DNA of 39,074 nucleotides, taken from an uncultured Clostridia bacterium (GTDB taxonomy: Bacteria; Bacillota; Clostridia; TANB77; CAG-508). Below are positions 19,065 through 27,909 of the stretch, one piece after another (the first letter of the stretch is position 1; each line of letters begins with the position of its first letter). The notes beneath the pieces were generated by a model, which did not search any database, was not told where the DNA came from, and was given only the letters and a program-made list of their open reading frames with translations. The position numbers and the translations under genes are program-made. Location: positions 1 through 39,074 of the forward strand of contig CALXQV010000021.1 of the NCBI GenBank assembly GCA_944390535.1, written 5' to 3'.

Positions 19065-19439
19065 TCAGTAAAAATAAATATTTTGCTGTTTCAAATCTTC
19101 CATGCAAAGATTTTTTATCCACTCAGGAATTTCTGAGAGAAAGTAAAGGTGTTGATGAATCAACATAGCAACAGATTTCTTTCTCCCATTTAAGCTATAG
19201 AAAACTTCATAAATCCCGGCAGCTTTATGCGGGTTAAGCTTGAATAAGGGGGTGTTAAATTCATCGCCCGTTAAAATATTTATTGCATCAAACGTTCGCC
19301 GAACGAGCATGTTAACCTCTTTGCTATTAAGAGCATTGAGGATATCTTTAGAGATGTTTAATCCCCCATCATTGTCGACAGTTACACATCCAAGTCCATC
19401 AACTGTAAAAGATAAATTCGTAATAGAAACTTTCCGCAT
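19065..19439 (-). CDS. Unknown protein, 124 aa, foreign composition
   Basis: AGGAGA lies 6 bases before ATG at 19439. The sequence begins MRKVSITNLSFTVDGLGCVT and contains LVRRTFDAINILTGDEF and YSLNGRKKSVAMLIHQH; no family is recognised. GC content and codons (CGG, CGA, GCG-type) stand out from the neighbours. Two CGG codons, at 19436-19434 (second codon) and 19301-19299, lie in frame without a frame break. Single-gene unit, convergent with proS. Probably acquired, like 15449-16183. Confidence 0.6.
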   Translation of the reverse strand: MRKVSITNLSFTVDGLGCVTVDNDGGLNISKDILNALNSKEVNMLVRRTFDAINILTGDEFNTPLFKLNPHKAAGIYEVFYSLNGRKKSVAMLIHQHLYFLSEIPEWIKNLCMEDLKQQNIYFY

Positions 19440-19532
19440 AGGATTCTCCTTTCTGAAAAGAAAACATTGTTCTTAAGTTAAATATTATTATATCAAAAAA
19501 ATAATAATAAGTAAATAGAAATTATAACCTTT

Positions 19533-19742
19533 TCAGAAACTCTTTTCTCGTTTTTTTTCAATTAATTTTCTATCTTCATCATCTAAATTTTCTAAGGAAA
19601 ATTCAAGCAATTCAATAACAGCTTTATTAAAAGAAATATTTTTCAAATCTGCTAAAATTTGAATATCATTAACTAAATTTTCTGGTAATCTTAGAGTCTT
19701 AGTGATACCACTATGATTTCTAGGTATTTTTAATTTTTGCAA
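19533..19742 (-). CDS. Ribbon-helix-helix DNA-binding protein
   Basis: 69 aa from TTG 19742, chosen because GGTGGTG lies 6 bases before it; an upstream in-frame TTG at 19757 would add MVVII. The pattern T-K-T-L-R-L-P as the beta strand, then NLVNDIQILADLKN and SFNKAVIELLEFSLENL as two helices, is that of CopG/Arc repressors. A charged tail follows. It may autoregulate or be an orphan antitoxin; no toxin gene is beside it. Confidence 0.65.
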   Translation of the reverse strand: MQKLKIPRNHSGITKTLRLPENLVNDIQILADLKNISFNKAVIELLEFSLENLDDEDRKLIEKKREKSF

Positions 19743-19919
19743 AATAATCACCACCAATCAATATGATATGTTTATTACAAATATTTTACAATTAAAAAAG
19801 AACGAAATATGCACCTAAAAGTACTTGCAAAAAAGTTGCACTAAATGTATAATAAAAATAAAGAATAAATGTATATAAAAAATGAATGAAATATGATAAA
19901 AAACAAAGGAGAAAGTAGA

Positions 19920-20165
19920 ATGATAGTACAAGAAACACACAAAAAAGATATGTCAAAAAAATGGGATATTAAAATTATGGATAGCACGAATACTAATATA
20001 TTTGTTGATATAATTGCTCTGATAATATGTTTCTTAGTTTTGGTGGGAATGATCATTATGAAAATAACAGAGAAAAAGAAAAAATTAATGAAGATGCTAC
20101 ATATAAAGTTAGATATAAAAAAACAGATTATAAGAAAAACGTATTCATATGAATTAAAAAAATAA
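19920..20165 (+). CDS. Possible small membrane protein
   Basis: AAAGGAGAAAGTAGA precedes ATG 19920. One membrane helix lies at residues 29-51 (FVDIIALIICFLVLVGMII). After the helix, the zero frame (KKLMKMLHIKLDIKK) looks artificial while the +1 frame reads KINEDATYKVRYKKTDYKK with better codons, so an indel after the helix is likely. No CGG is involved. Confidence 0.4.
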   Translation: MIVQETHKKDMSKKWDIKIMDSTNTNIFVDIIALIICFLVLVGMIIMKITEKKKKLMKMLHIKLDIKKQIIRKTYSYELKK

Positions 20166-20224
20166 ATTTGAGAAAAATATAAACAAAAATGAAATAAATT
20201 TAAAGAAAATGAATAGAAAAGATA

Positions 20225-20262
20225 GAAGTATATATACAAAAGATTATTTATATACATACTTC
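20225..20262 (-). terminator. Probable terminator of asnS
   Basis: GAAGTATATATA (20225-20236) pairs with TATATACATACTTC (20249-20262), just beyond the asnS stop. It is AT-rich and therefore weak. Confidence 0.4.
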
Positions 20263-20275
20263 CTATATCATAAAA

Positions 20276-21667
20276 TTAAAATTCACAATTTTTAGGTGTT
20301 CTAGGGAAAGGAATAACATCACGAATATTTTGCATACCAGTTAGGTACATAATAGCTCTTTCAAACCCTAGACCAAACCCAGCGTGGTCACAACTACCAT
20401 ATTTTCTCAAATCTAAATACCAGCTATAGCTGTCAATGTCCATATGTAGTTCCTTCATTCTAGATATCAATTTATCATAATTTTCTTCCCTTTGACTACC
20501 ACCAATAATTTCTCCAATTCCAGGTGCTAATAGGTCAGCTGCTGCAACTGTTTTTCCATCTGGATTTTGTTTCATATAAAAAGCTTTAATTTCCACTGGG
20601 TAATCTGTGACAAATACAGGTTTTTTAAAGACTTCTTCACATAGATATCTTTCATGTTCTGTTTGTAAATCAACACCCCAAGAAACTTTGAATTCAAATT
20701 TATCATTTGCTTTTTCTAGTTCTTTGATAGCATCCGTATAAGAGATTCTAGCAAAATCAGAATGAATGACATTATTTAATCTTTCTAATAATCCTTTATC
20801 TACAAAACTATTGAAAAATTCCATCTCTTCTTTGCAATTTTCTAAAACATAAGAAAATGTATATTTAAGCATGTCTTCTGCTAAATCCATATCATCATTT
20901 AAATCTGCAAAACAGATTTCAGGCTCAATCATCCAAAATTCTGCGGCATGTTTTACTGTGTTAGAATTTTCAGCTCTAAATGTTGGACCAAATGTATAGA
21001 TATTCCTAAAAGCAGTTGCATATGTTTCACCATTTAATTGACCACTTACGGTTAAATGTGCTGGCTTTCCAAAGAAATCTTTTGCGTAATCTACTTGTCC
21101 ATCTTCTGTTTTTGGAACATTAGTAAGGTCAAAAGAATTTACATTAAACATTTCTCCTGCACCTTCTGCATCGCTAGAAGTAAGGATAGGGGTATGGACA
21201 TAGACAAATCCTCTTTCTTGGAAAAATTTATGAATGGCATATGCAAATGCACTTCTTACTCTAAATACAGCATTAAACGTATTGGTTCTAGGTCTAAGAT
21301 GAGAAATCGTTCTTAAATATTCAAAAGAATGTCTTTTCTTTTGAAGTGGATATTCTAAATCACATAGATTTAAGATTTCTATTTTTGTTGCTTGAATTTC
21401 AAAAGGTTGCTTTGCATTTTCAGTGATAACAAATGTACCAGTGACTTTTATAGAGGAACTAATAGAAAGTTTAGCTATTTCAGTAAAGTTTTCTAATGTA
21501 TCACTAAATACAATTTGTACATTTTTGAAAAAGGAACCATCATTTAATTCAATAAATCCAAATGTTTTAGAATCACGAATGGTTCTTACCCAACCTTCTA
21601 AGGTAATCTCTTTGTTTGCATATTCGTTTGTATTTTTATATAAATCTTTGATGACTAATTTTTTCAT
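20276..21667 (-). CDS. asnS: Asparaginyl-tRNA synthetase
   Basis: 463 aa class IIb synthetase that charges tRNA-Asn. An N-terminal OB-fold anticodon-binding domain ([19 protein letters not shown]) is followed by the catalytic core: [17 protein letters not shown], motif 2 [13 protein letters not shown], and motif 3 [15 protein letters not shown] at the C-terminus. The Asn-type ending ...[14 protein letters not shown] is typical. GGAGG precedes the ATG. No in-frame CGG. A long foldback structure (21781-21991) lies in its upstream region. Confidence 0.95.
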   Translation of the reverse strand: MKKLVIKDLYKNTNEYANKEITLEGWVRTIRDSKTFGFIELNDGSFFKNVQIVFSDTLENFTEIAKLSISSSIKVTGTFVITENAKQPFEIQATKIEILNLCDLEYPLQKKRHSFEYLRTISHLRPRTNTFNAVFRVRSAFAYAIHKFFQERGFVYVHTPILTSSDAEGAGEMFNVNSFDLTNVPKTEDGQVDYAKDFFGKPAHLTVSGQLNGETYATAFRNIYTFGPTFRAENSNTVKHAAEFWMIEPEICFADLNDDMDLAEDMLKYTFSYVLENCKEEMEFFNSFVDKGLLERLNNVIHSDFARISYTDAIKELEKANDKFEFKVSWGVDLQTEHERYLCEEVFKKPVFVTDYPVEIKAFYMKQNPDGKTVAAADLLAPGIGEIIGGSQREENYDKLISRMKELHMDIDSYSWYLDLRKYGSCDHAGFGLGFERAIMYLTGMQNIRDVIPFPRTPKNCEF

Positions 21668-21780
21668 AAATATGAAACCTCCATTTAAATATTAAATATA
21701 ATAAAACTAACAAATGTAATTATACCCTAAAATACTTAGAAATACAACAGTTTATATAATATTCTATGGAAAAATTTAGC

Positions 21781-21991
21781 AAAATTGTCTCTGTTCAGTG
21801 TCTAATTCCTCAAAGGTATATGTATTATATTTTAAGCGGGTTTCGTGGGGACCGACACGTTACATATTCTTATTAAATCAGTGACAGTCCCGTGGGAACT
21901 GATTTAATTAGAATATGTAAAGTGTTGGGATAGCTAAAAATATAATACATATACCTTTGAGCAATTAGATACTGAACAAAACACAAAATTT
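21781..21991. repeat. About 210-base foldback element upstream of asnS
   Basis: The outer arms 21781-21833 and 21936-21991 are complementary over some 50 bases with few mismatches (core AAAGGTATATGTATTATATTTT). An inner stem pairs 21862-21882 with 21898-21918 (ACTGATTTAATTAGAATATGT). Short GC blocks (GTGGGGACCGACACG, GTCCCGTGGGAAC) sit between and at the tip. No ORF is inside. It could be a MITE-like foldback element or a structured leader; the rest of 21668-22114 is AT-rich and empty. Confidence 0.75.
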
Positions 21992-22114
21992 AAAAAAGAA
22001 AAACAAAAAATCAAATATATAAAAAAATGGAAATTTCTTCTTTTTCAAAATTTAATAAAAATATCAAAAAGAGACATACTAAGAATACAAAATAAAAAAG
22101 GAGGAATTAAAAAA

Positions 22115-23158
22115 ATGAAAAAAATATGGAATATCGTACTTATTTTATCAATTTTGTTTACTTTTATACTATTATTTAATCCAAATCCAGTACAAGCAGC
22201 AGCATTAGATGATATAGAAATTGCTACCAATAAAAATATAGTCAATCCAGGAGATACAGTAATTCTTACTATTACTTTTGGAAAACCACTAGGTGCCTAT
22301 ACATTTGATATAGCCTATGATAACAATTTATTAGAATATGTTGAAACAAATGGTGGGACGGCTAATGATAATGGAACAAGAGTTAGAGTGGTTTATTATG
22401 ATACAACAGGTGGAACAAATCCTAAAGAAAGTATGAATATAACATTTAAAGCAAAAGAAGGAATTATCACATCTAATCCAACAGATTTAGCAGTAACAGC
22501 AGAGGGGTTATCAAATCCAGATGCGAGTGAAAGTTATGATGATATCACAACACCATTAGAGAAAAATATAGTTGTAGAACCAAAATATGAAGATTATACA
22601 TTTGATTTATCTTATACAGGTGGACCAATTGTAAATGAAGAAAAAGAAATGATACTTTCTTTAACTTCAAGTATGGGAAGAAGTTATGCACATGCGAGAA
22701 TCATAGCAGAGGCAACAACACCAGATGGTGGTAATGTGCAATTAAAAGGAACAGATGAAACACAAACAGAATATGACATCATTGATAGTGGTTGGGGAGA
22801 TCCATCTGGATACCCAATTGGTGGACAAAATGTTAATAAAGTATTAAATCTTAGAGGAATGTTTGATAAAGCAGGAGAATATACACTTACCTTTAAATTA
22901 ATTGATAGAGATAGTTCCGATACAGTGATTACAGAGAAGACCTTTACAGTAACTGTTACAGATAAAGAAACAACACCACCAGAAGAAACACCAGAAAATG
23001 GAGTAGGCGGAATAATACAAGAAGAAAATACAACAGAAGAAAATTTACCAACACAATTGCCAAAAACAGGTATGAATATATATGTTCCAATAGTAGTTGT
23101 ATTCATAGCAATTATTAGTACTTTTTCATATATTTTTATGAAGAAAAAGAAACAATAG
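22115..23158 (+). CDS. LPKTG wall-anchored cohesin-domain protein
   Basis: 347 aa surface protein. Signal peptide residues 1-28 (hydrophobic, ending PVQAAA). A cohesin-type domain spans about 33-145 (VNPGDTVILTITF, AYTFDIAYDNNLLEYVE, VVYYDTTGG, MNITFKAKEG). A second beta domain follows (about 160-285), then a Pro/Glu/Thr linker. LPKTG is at 315-319, with a membrane segment and KKKKQ tail: a sortase sorting signal. AAGGAGG precedes the ATG. The sortase follows 11 bases downstream and most likely anchors it. Its cohesin resembles that in 26293-27579, and a dockerin protein lies between them, so a cohesin-dockerin pairing is inferred. Confidence 0.85.
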   Translation: MKKIWNIVLILSILFTFILLFNPNPVQAAALDDIEIATNKNIVNPGDTVILTITFGKPLGAYTFDIAYDNNLLEYVETNGGTANDNGTRVRVVYYDTTGGTNPKESMNITFKAKEGIITSNPTDLAVTAEGLSNPDASESYDDITTPLEKNIVVEPKYEDYTFDLSYTGGPIVNEEKEMILSLTSSMGRSYAHARIIAEATTPDGGNVQLKGTDETQTEYDIIDSGWGDPSGYPIGGQNVNKVLNLRGMFDKAGEYTLTFKLIDRDSSDTVITEKTFTVTVTDKETTPPEETPENGVGGIIQEENTTEENLPTQLPKTGMNIYVPIVVVFIAIISTFSYIFMKKKKQ

Positions 23159-23169
23159 AAGGAATTTAA

Positions 23170-23841
23170 GTGAAAACAAAAGATAGAAAAAATAAGATAA
23201 TGTATATTTGTCTTGTAATAGCAATCATAATGATGATAGTTGTATTTGTTAAACAATGGATATTAACGGAAGAAACTAAGCAAGTAGAGGAAAAAGTACA
23301 AGCAAGTTTTGTTAGTACACAAAATGAAGAAACAAAAAGTGAAGAGCAAGAAAAAACAATAACACAAAAAGAAACAATAACAGAGGAAAATAATACAACA
23401 CAAGATACAGATAGTAATGAGACAGAAGAAAATATGTTAACAACATACAAAGGTTATCCTGTGATTGCCAAATTGGAAATACCGAAAATAGATTTAGAAA
23501 CATATGTCATTTCTGAATATAGCAATCAGGCATTAGGGGTATCTGTTACAAAGTATTTTGGAGGAAACCCTAATGAGGTAGGGAATTTTTGTATTGCTGG
23601 ACATAATTATATAACAAAAAATATGTTTCATGATTTAAAAAAATTATCTATTGGTGATACGTTTACCTTAACAGATACCCATCATCATGAAGGACTTTAC
23701 AAAATATATTTAGTAGAAACTGTAAACCCAGATGAAACACAATGTTTATCACAAAAAACGAATGGAAGAGTAGAGGTAACTTTAATTACTTGTACAACGG
23801 ATTCTTCTAAAAGAATCGTTGTTAAAGCAATAAAGATATAA
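23170..23841 (+). CDS. Sortase
   Basis: 223 aa membrane transpeptidase that cleaves LPxTG-like signals and attaches proteins to peptidoglycan. An N-terminal membrane segment (residues 9-29) and a charged Glu/Thr linker are followed by the catalytic domain from about 95. The triad is visible as His145 (CIAGHNY), Cys208 (TLITCT) and Arg215 (KRIVV). GTG start with GAAGGA upstream. The class cannot be fixed by eye; class D or a small housekeeping type fits the length. Its substrate is probably the LPKTG protein encoded 11 bases upstream. A terminator follows at 23863-23905. Confidence 0.88.
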   Translation: MKTKDRKNKIMYICLVIAIIMMIVVFVKQWILTEETKQVEEKVQASFVSTQNEETKSEEQEKTITQKETITEENNTTQDTDSNETEENMLTTYKGYPVIAKLEIPKIDLETYVISEYSNQALGVSVTKYFGGNPNEVGNFCIAGHNYITKNMFHDLKKLSIGDTFTLTDTHHHEGLYKIYLVETVNPDETQCLSQKTNGRVEVTLITCTTDSSKRIVVKAIKI

Positions 23842-23862
23842 AAAAACAAATAGGTGGTATAT

Positions 23863-23905
23863 AGAAAGTAAATGTATAAGGAAAAAAGTTATATATTTAC
23901 TTTCT
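23863..23905 (+). terminator. Terminator after the sortase gene
   Basis: AGAAAGTAAATGTATA (23863-23878) pairs with TATATATTTACTTTCT (23890-23905). It separates the cohesin-sortase pair from the glucosaminidase gene. Confidence 0.7.
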
Positions 23906-23946
23906 TGTATTTTAAAATACATAATGAAAGGATAAGGAGCTAGTAT

Positions 23947-26223
23947 ATGTTTAAAGAAAGCCTGCGATATGGATTGTATATGGTTATCATTTTTTTGTTA
24001 GCGATATATATTTTTCAAATAAAAGAAGTACAAGCTGTTAATATAGTGGATGGAATTGAAAATTTTCCAGAAAGTTATCAAGCATATTTAAAAGAGTTAA
24101 AGAAAACTCATCCGAATTGGACATTTACAGCTTTATATACTAATTTGGATTGGGAAGAAGTGATTAAAAATGAAAATGTATTTGGGAAAAATCTAGTACC
24201 AAAATCTTATAATGACAGATGGAAAAATACGAATCCAGGAGAATATAATGTAGAAGTAGATAGTGGTTGGGTAGATTGTTCAAAACAGGCCATACTATAT
24301 ACAATGGACCCACGAAATTTTTTAAATGAAGTAAGAATTTTTCAATTTGAAGAATTGTCTTTTAATAGTAATAGTAATTCGAAAGAAGGAATTGAAAAAA
24401 TATTATATGGTACAGAATTTTACAACCGAATTGTTACGTATTTAACATCAAGTGGAAATACCATTACAATGAATCAAACATATGCAGATTTAATATATAG
24501 TGCAGGGATTCAATCAAAAGTAAGCAGTTATCATTTAGCATCTAGAATTAAACAAGAAGTAGGACCGTTTTTATCTCATAGTTCAATTAGTGGGAAAGTA
24601 GCAGGATATGAAGGATTGTATAATTTCTATAATATTGGAGCAACAAGTTCATCAGAGCCTATGGGAGCGATTATCAATGGATTAAAATATGCAAAAGATG
24701 GAAAAGGAGCAAGTGAAGCGACAAAAACAAAATATTTCATTCCTTGGAATACAAAAGAAAGAGCGATTACTGGTGGAGGAATCTTCATTGGTTCAAGCTA
24801 TATTACCATTGGGCAAAATACAATTTATTTACAAAAATTCCATGTATATGATATCAATCAAGGGGAACTATTTTGGCATCAATATATGACAAATGTATTA
24901 GCACCATATAGCGAATCAAATATTATTTATAAAGGATATGCCAATAGTAATTTACTAGATTTGAATATAAACTTTGTCATTCCTATATATGATAATATGC
25001 CTGAAATACAAGAAGAAAGTCCAGCGATTAATCCATCAGACTATGAGGAAGATAATACAAAGGTATATGCTAATGTAGAAACTACTTTAAATGTAAGAAG
25101 TGGTCCAAGTACAAGTTATGAAAAAATAATAAGTGTTTCTAAAAATGAAACAATGACAAGGATTGCAAAAGGAAAGCAAAATGGAGAATTGTGGGATAGA
25201 GTCATACTGCAAAATGGAATAGTGGGATATGTATTTCAAAACTATATAGAAGAATTACCAGATATTGAGATAGAAAAAATAGACATATCAGTAGATTATC
25301 CAGTCATTCAAAAAAATGAAATCAGTAAACTAAAAGTAGAAATTCATCCAAAAGAAGCAGAAGAACAAGCAGTAGAATATATTTCTAGTAATGAAAAAAT
25401 TGTAAAGGTAGATAGTAATGGAAATTTATATGGCGTATCTTCTGGAAAAGCAACCATTACTGTACGAGCGATTTCAAATGGTGTGCAAGCAAGTATAGAT
25501 ATAGAAGTATATAGTAAAGTAACAGGAATTGATGTAAATACAAAAAATATAACATTACAAGAAGGAGAACAGTATCAAATAATTGCTAATATTGAGCCAG
25601 AAGATGCAAATAATAAAGTTGTACAATATATATCTGAAAATGCGAATATTGCAAATGTTACGGATAATGGACTGATGACAGCAATGAAAACAGGAAGTAC
25701 GAATATACAGGTATTTTCAGAAGAAAATGAAGATATTAACCAGTCAATACAAGTAAATGTCATAGAAAAAATTGCAGAAGATGATTTAAGCTTTAGTGAA
25801 AATATACAAGTAAATGGAAACGAAATCAGTGGAATTGAAGAAGAAAATCGAACAGTTGAAAAATTGTTGGAAAATATTTTAGTAAGTGAAAAATATCAAG
25901 TGCAAATTGTAGATAAATCGGGAAATATATTAGAAAATCAAAATGTAGTAGGAACAGGTTCAAAAATTCAAATTTATACAAATGCAGAACCTAAAACATT
26001 AGTAGCAGAGTATCAAATAATCATTTATGGAGATGTTGATGGAAATGGAAAAATTAATAGTGTGGATTTACTAAAATTACAAAGACACATATTAGAAATA
26101 GAAACATTAGATTTCTTGTCTCAAAAAGCAGGAAATATCAATAAAAATGGAAAAAAACCAACATCAGTAGATTTGTTATTAATTCAAAGACATATCTTAG
26201 GATTAAAACAGATTGAGCAATAA
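23947..26223 (+). CDS. Secreted glucosaminidase with SH3, Big-2 repeats and a dockerin
   Basis: 758 aa. Signal peptide 1-30. The catalytic domain (about 40-335) is of the LytD/GH73-like N-acetylglucosaminidase type, cutting peptidoglycan glycan; the likely catalytic Glu204 is in SRIKQEVGPF, followed by YNIGA and IPWNTKERAITGG. A bacterial SH3 domain spans about 375-438 (LNVRSGPSTSYEKI). Two Ig-like Big-2 domains lie at about 445-605. The C-terminal 695-756 is a dockerin-like pair of calcium loops (DVDGNGKINSVDLLKLQRHI and SVDLLLIQRHI). It sits between two cohesin genes, implying that it is docked on the surface. GATAAGGAG precedes the ATG. Confidence 0.85.
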   Translation: MFKESLRYGLYMVIIFLLAIYIFQIKEVQAVNIVDGIENFPESYQAYLKELKKTHPNWTFTALYTNLDWEEVIKNENVFGKNLVPKSYNDRWKNTNPGEYNVEVDSGWVDCSKQAILYTMDPRNFLNEVRIFQFEELSFNSNSNSKEGIEKILYGTEFYNRIVTYLTSSGNTITMNQTYADLIYSAGIQSKVSSYHLASRIKQEVGPFLSHSSISGKVAGYEGLYNFYNIGATSSSEPMGAIINGLKYAKDGKGASEATKTKYFIPWNTKERAITGGGIFIGSSYITIGQNTIYLQKFHVYDINQGELFWHQYMTNVLAPYSESNIIYKGYANSNLLDLNINFVIPIYDNMPEIQEESPAINPSDYEEDNTKVYANVETTLNVRSGPSTSYEKIISVSKNETMTRIAKGKQNGELWDRVILQNGIVGYVFQNYIEELPDIEIEKIDISVDYPVIQKNEISKLKVEIHPKEAEEQAVEYISSNEKIVKVDSNGNLYGVSSGKATITVRAISNGVQASIDIEVYSKVTGIDVNTKNITLQEGEQYQIIANIEPEDANNKVVQYISENANIANVTDNGLMTAMKTGSTNIQVFSEENEDINQSIQVNVIEKIAEDDLSFSENIQVNGNEISGIEEENRTVEKLLENILVSEKYQVQIVDKSGNILENQNVVGTGSKIQIYTNAEPKTLVAEYQIIIYGDVDGNGKINSVDLLKLQRHILEIETLDFLSQKAGNINKNGKKPTSVDLLLIQRHILGLKQIEQ

Positions 26224-26292
26224 AAAAAGCATATGTTGCTTATCATGGTTTGAAAATAAACAATTTTTATATCATAGAAAAGGAGGAGTGTT

Positions 26293-27579
26293 TTGAAAAG
26301 GATAGGAGTCTTTTTTATAATACTGTTTTTTATAATCAGTATAAATATCATTAGTGTTGCAATAGAAGGTGATACGAAAGAGTATATTTATTTACAGACA
26401 TCAAATACAGAAATAAAAAATGGGGAAGAATTTACTTTTTCGATAAATTTGGCCAATATGGATGTAGCAGCATTTGATATCCAGATAGATTTTAATAATA
26501 CTGTATTAGAATATGTTTCAGGGCCTGAAAATACCAATGTAGTAGGAAATAAAGTAAAAACCGTTTGGTATGATGAAACAGGGGGAGAAAAGCCAAAACA
26601 AAATTGCGAATTGGTAGCATATACCTTTAAAGCAAAACAGATTGAAACCGAATATATAGCCATTCAAGGAGAATTCTACAATGCAGAAGGTGTTCAAGTG
26701 CAAAATTTTACAGATGGCATTGAAATCATAGCAAATCAAGACACACAAATAGAAACAATTGAAATTTCAGAAGAAAGTCAGGTGTCAAGTAACAATTCTA
26801 GACTAAACACATTACGATTAAATCATGAAGGAATGACACCTGTATTTTCTCCAGAGATAACAGACTATTATTTTTTAACAGAAGATTTATCAGAATTAGA
26901 AGTGATAGCGATTCCAGAAAATGCAAATGCTAATATAAAGATTGCAGGAAATACGAATTTTAAAGAAGGATTAAATAAGATTACCATAGAAGTGATTTCA
27001 CCAGATGAAACAAGTAAAACAACTTATACAATTTCTGTTACAAAAACGAAAAATCTAGAAACAGCAAATGCCAATTTAGAAACATTAGCAATTGAAAATG
27101 TAACATTAGAGCCAGAATTTGTAAATGATATATATCAATATGGTGCAAGTGTTTCAAATACAACTGAAAACTTAAATATTTTAGCAATTCCAGAAAAACA
27201 AAATGCAAAAGTAGAAATGAATGGGGGAGAAAACTTACAATATGGAAATAACTTGGTAAGTATTCAAGTAACAGCTGAAAATGGATATACCTTGAAACAA
27301 TATAAAATAAATGTTTATAAAAGAAATGAAGAGGAACAAAAAATAGTAGAAGAACAAATAAAAAACAATGTACAAAAAGTAAATGCGATTTTAGAACAGC
27401 AGGAAGAAGAAAAACAGCAAGAACAAGGCGAAAATATTGTTGCTGAAAGCATCAAAGAAAATAAAGGGTTTATTATGTTTTATTTGTTATTTTCTATTAT
27501 CATTATAACCTTAGTGATTTATAGAATAAAAAAAGAAAAAATGGATAAAAATAAGAAAAATCAAAAGAAAATAAAATAA
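26293..27579 (+). CDS. Membrane-anchored cohesin protein with cadherin-like repeats
   Basis: 428 aa. N-terminal signal segment (residues 4-23). The cohesin domain is at about 30-150 (FDIQIDFNNTVLEYVS, TVWYDETGGEKPK, AYTFKAK), with the same (V/W)YD(T/E)TGG block as the 22115 protein. Two cadherin-like beta-sandwich repeats follow at about 170-250 and 255-342 (TLRLNHEGMTPVFSP... and TLAIENVTLEPEFVND...). After a coiled Gln/Glu stretch there is a membrane helix at about 393-411 and a lysine-rich tail, so it is anchored without a sortase signal. TTG start, AAGGAGGAG upstream. It probably holds the dockerin glucosaminidase or other dockerin proteins at the membrane. Confidence 0.8.
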   Translation: MKRIGVFFIILFFIISINIISVAIEGDTKEYIYLQTSNTEIKNGEEFTFSINLANMDVAAFDIQIDFNNTVLEYVSGPENTNVVGNKVKTVWYDETGGEKPKQNCELVAYTFKAKQIETEYIAIQGEFYNAEGVQVQNFTDGIEIIANQDTQIETIEISEESQVSSNNSRLNTLRLNHEGMTPVFSPEITDYYFLTEDLSELEVIAIPENANANIKIAGNTNFKEGLNKITIEVISPDETSKTTYTISVTKTKNLETANANLETLAIENVTLEPEFVNDIYQYGASVSNTTENLNILAIPEKQNAKVEMNGGENLQYGNNLVSIQVTAENGYTLKQYKINVYKRNEEEQKIVEEQIKNNVQKVNAILEQQEEEKQQEQGENIVAESIKENKGFIMFYLLFSIIIITLVIYRIKKEKMDKNKKNQKKIK

Positions 27580-27648
27580 ATGCTAAAAACTATTTACGAA
27601 TGAATATAAAGTTGATATAATAGGAATATAAATTTGGAGGTGATAAGG

Positions 27649-27786
27649 ATGAAATATAGATGTATGGCATGTGGATATATTTATGATGATGAAGCAGAAG
27701 GTGTAAAATTTGAAGATTTACCAGAAGATTGGGTTTGTCCTTTATGCGGAGTTGGAAAAGATATGTTTGAAAAAGTAGAAGAATAG
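27649..27786 (+). CDS. Rubredoxin
   Basis: 45 aa one-iron electron carrier. The two iron-binding pairs are CMAC (residues 5-8) and CPLC (residues 30-33), with the conserved GYIYDD and LPEDWVCP stretches. It is slightly shorter than the usual 52-54 aa. GGAGGTGATAAGG precedes ATG 27649 and a terminator follows at once. It likely serves oxygen or peroxide detoxification in an anaerobe; no partner enzyme is adjacent. Confidence 0.95.
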   Translation: MKYRCMACGYIYDDEAEGVKFEDLPEDWVCPLCGVGKDMFEKVEE

Positions 27787-27814
27787 TTGCAATGTTTATT
27801 GCAATTATTTTTTT
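27787..27814 (+). terminator. Terminator of the rubredoxin gene
   Basis: TTGCAAT-GTTT-ATTGCAA (27787-27804) followed by a T run. Confidence 0.85.
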
Positions 27815-27873
27815 GAGGACATTTATTTTAACATCACACAAATTTGAAAATTTATTAAAAAGTAATCAAAATC

Positions 27874-27909
27874 AATAAACTTGCATACAAAAAGTGTTGC
27901 AAGTTTATT
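27874..27909 (-). terminator. Terminator of the HAD gene, placed after the shifted-frame stop
   Basis: AATAAACTTGCA (27874-27885) pairs exactly with TGCAAGTTTATT (27898-27909). On the minus strand the shifted frame's stop at 27907-27905 overlaps the stem. The zero-frame stop at 28098 is about 190 bases earlier, so the transcript end fits the longer, recoded protein. Confidence 0.75.

Noticed and set aside
19920-20165. Frame change after the membrane helix as another CGG recoding case
   Set aside because: There is no CGG at or near the change; treated as an ordinary indel.
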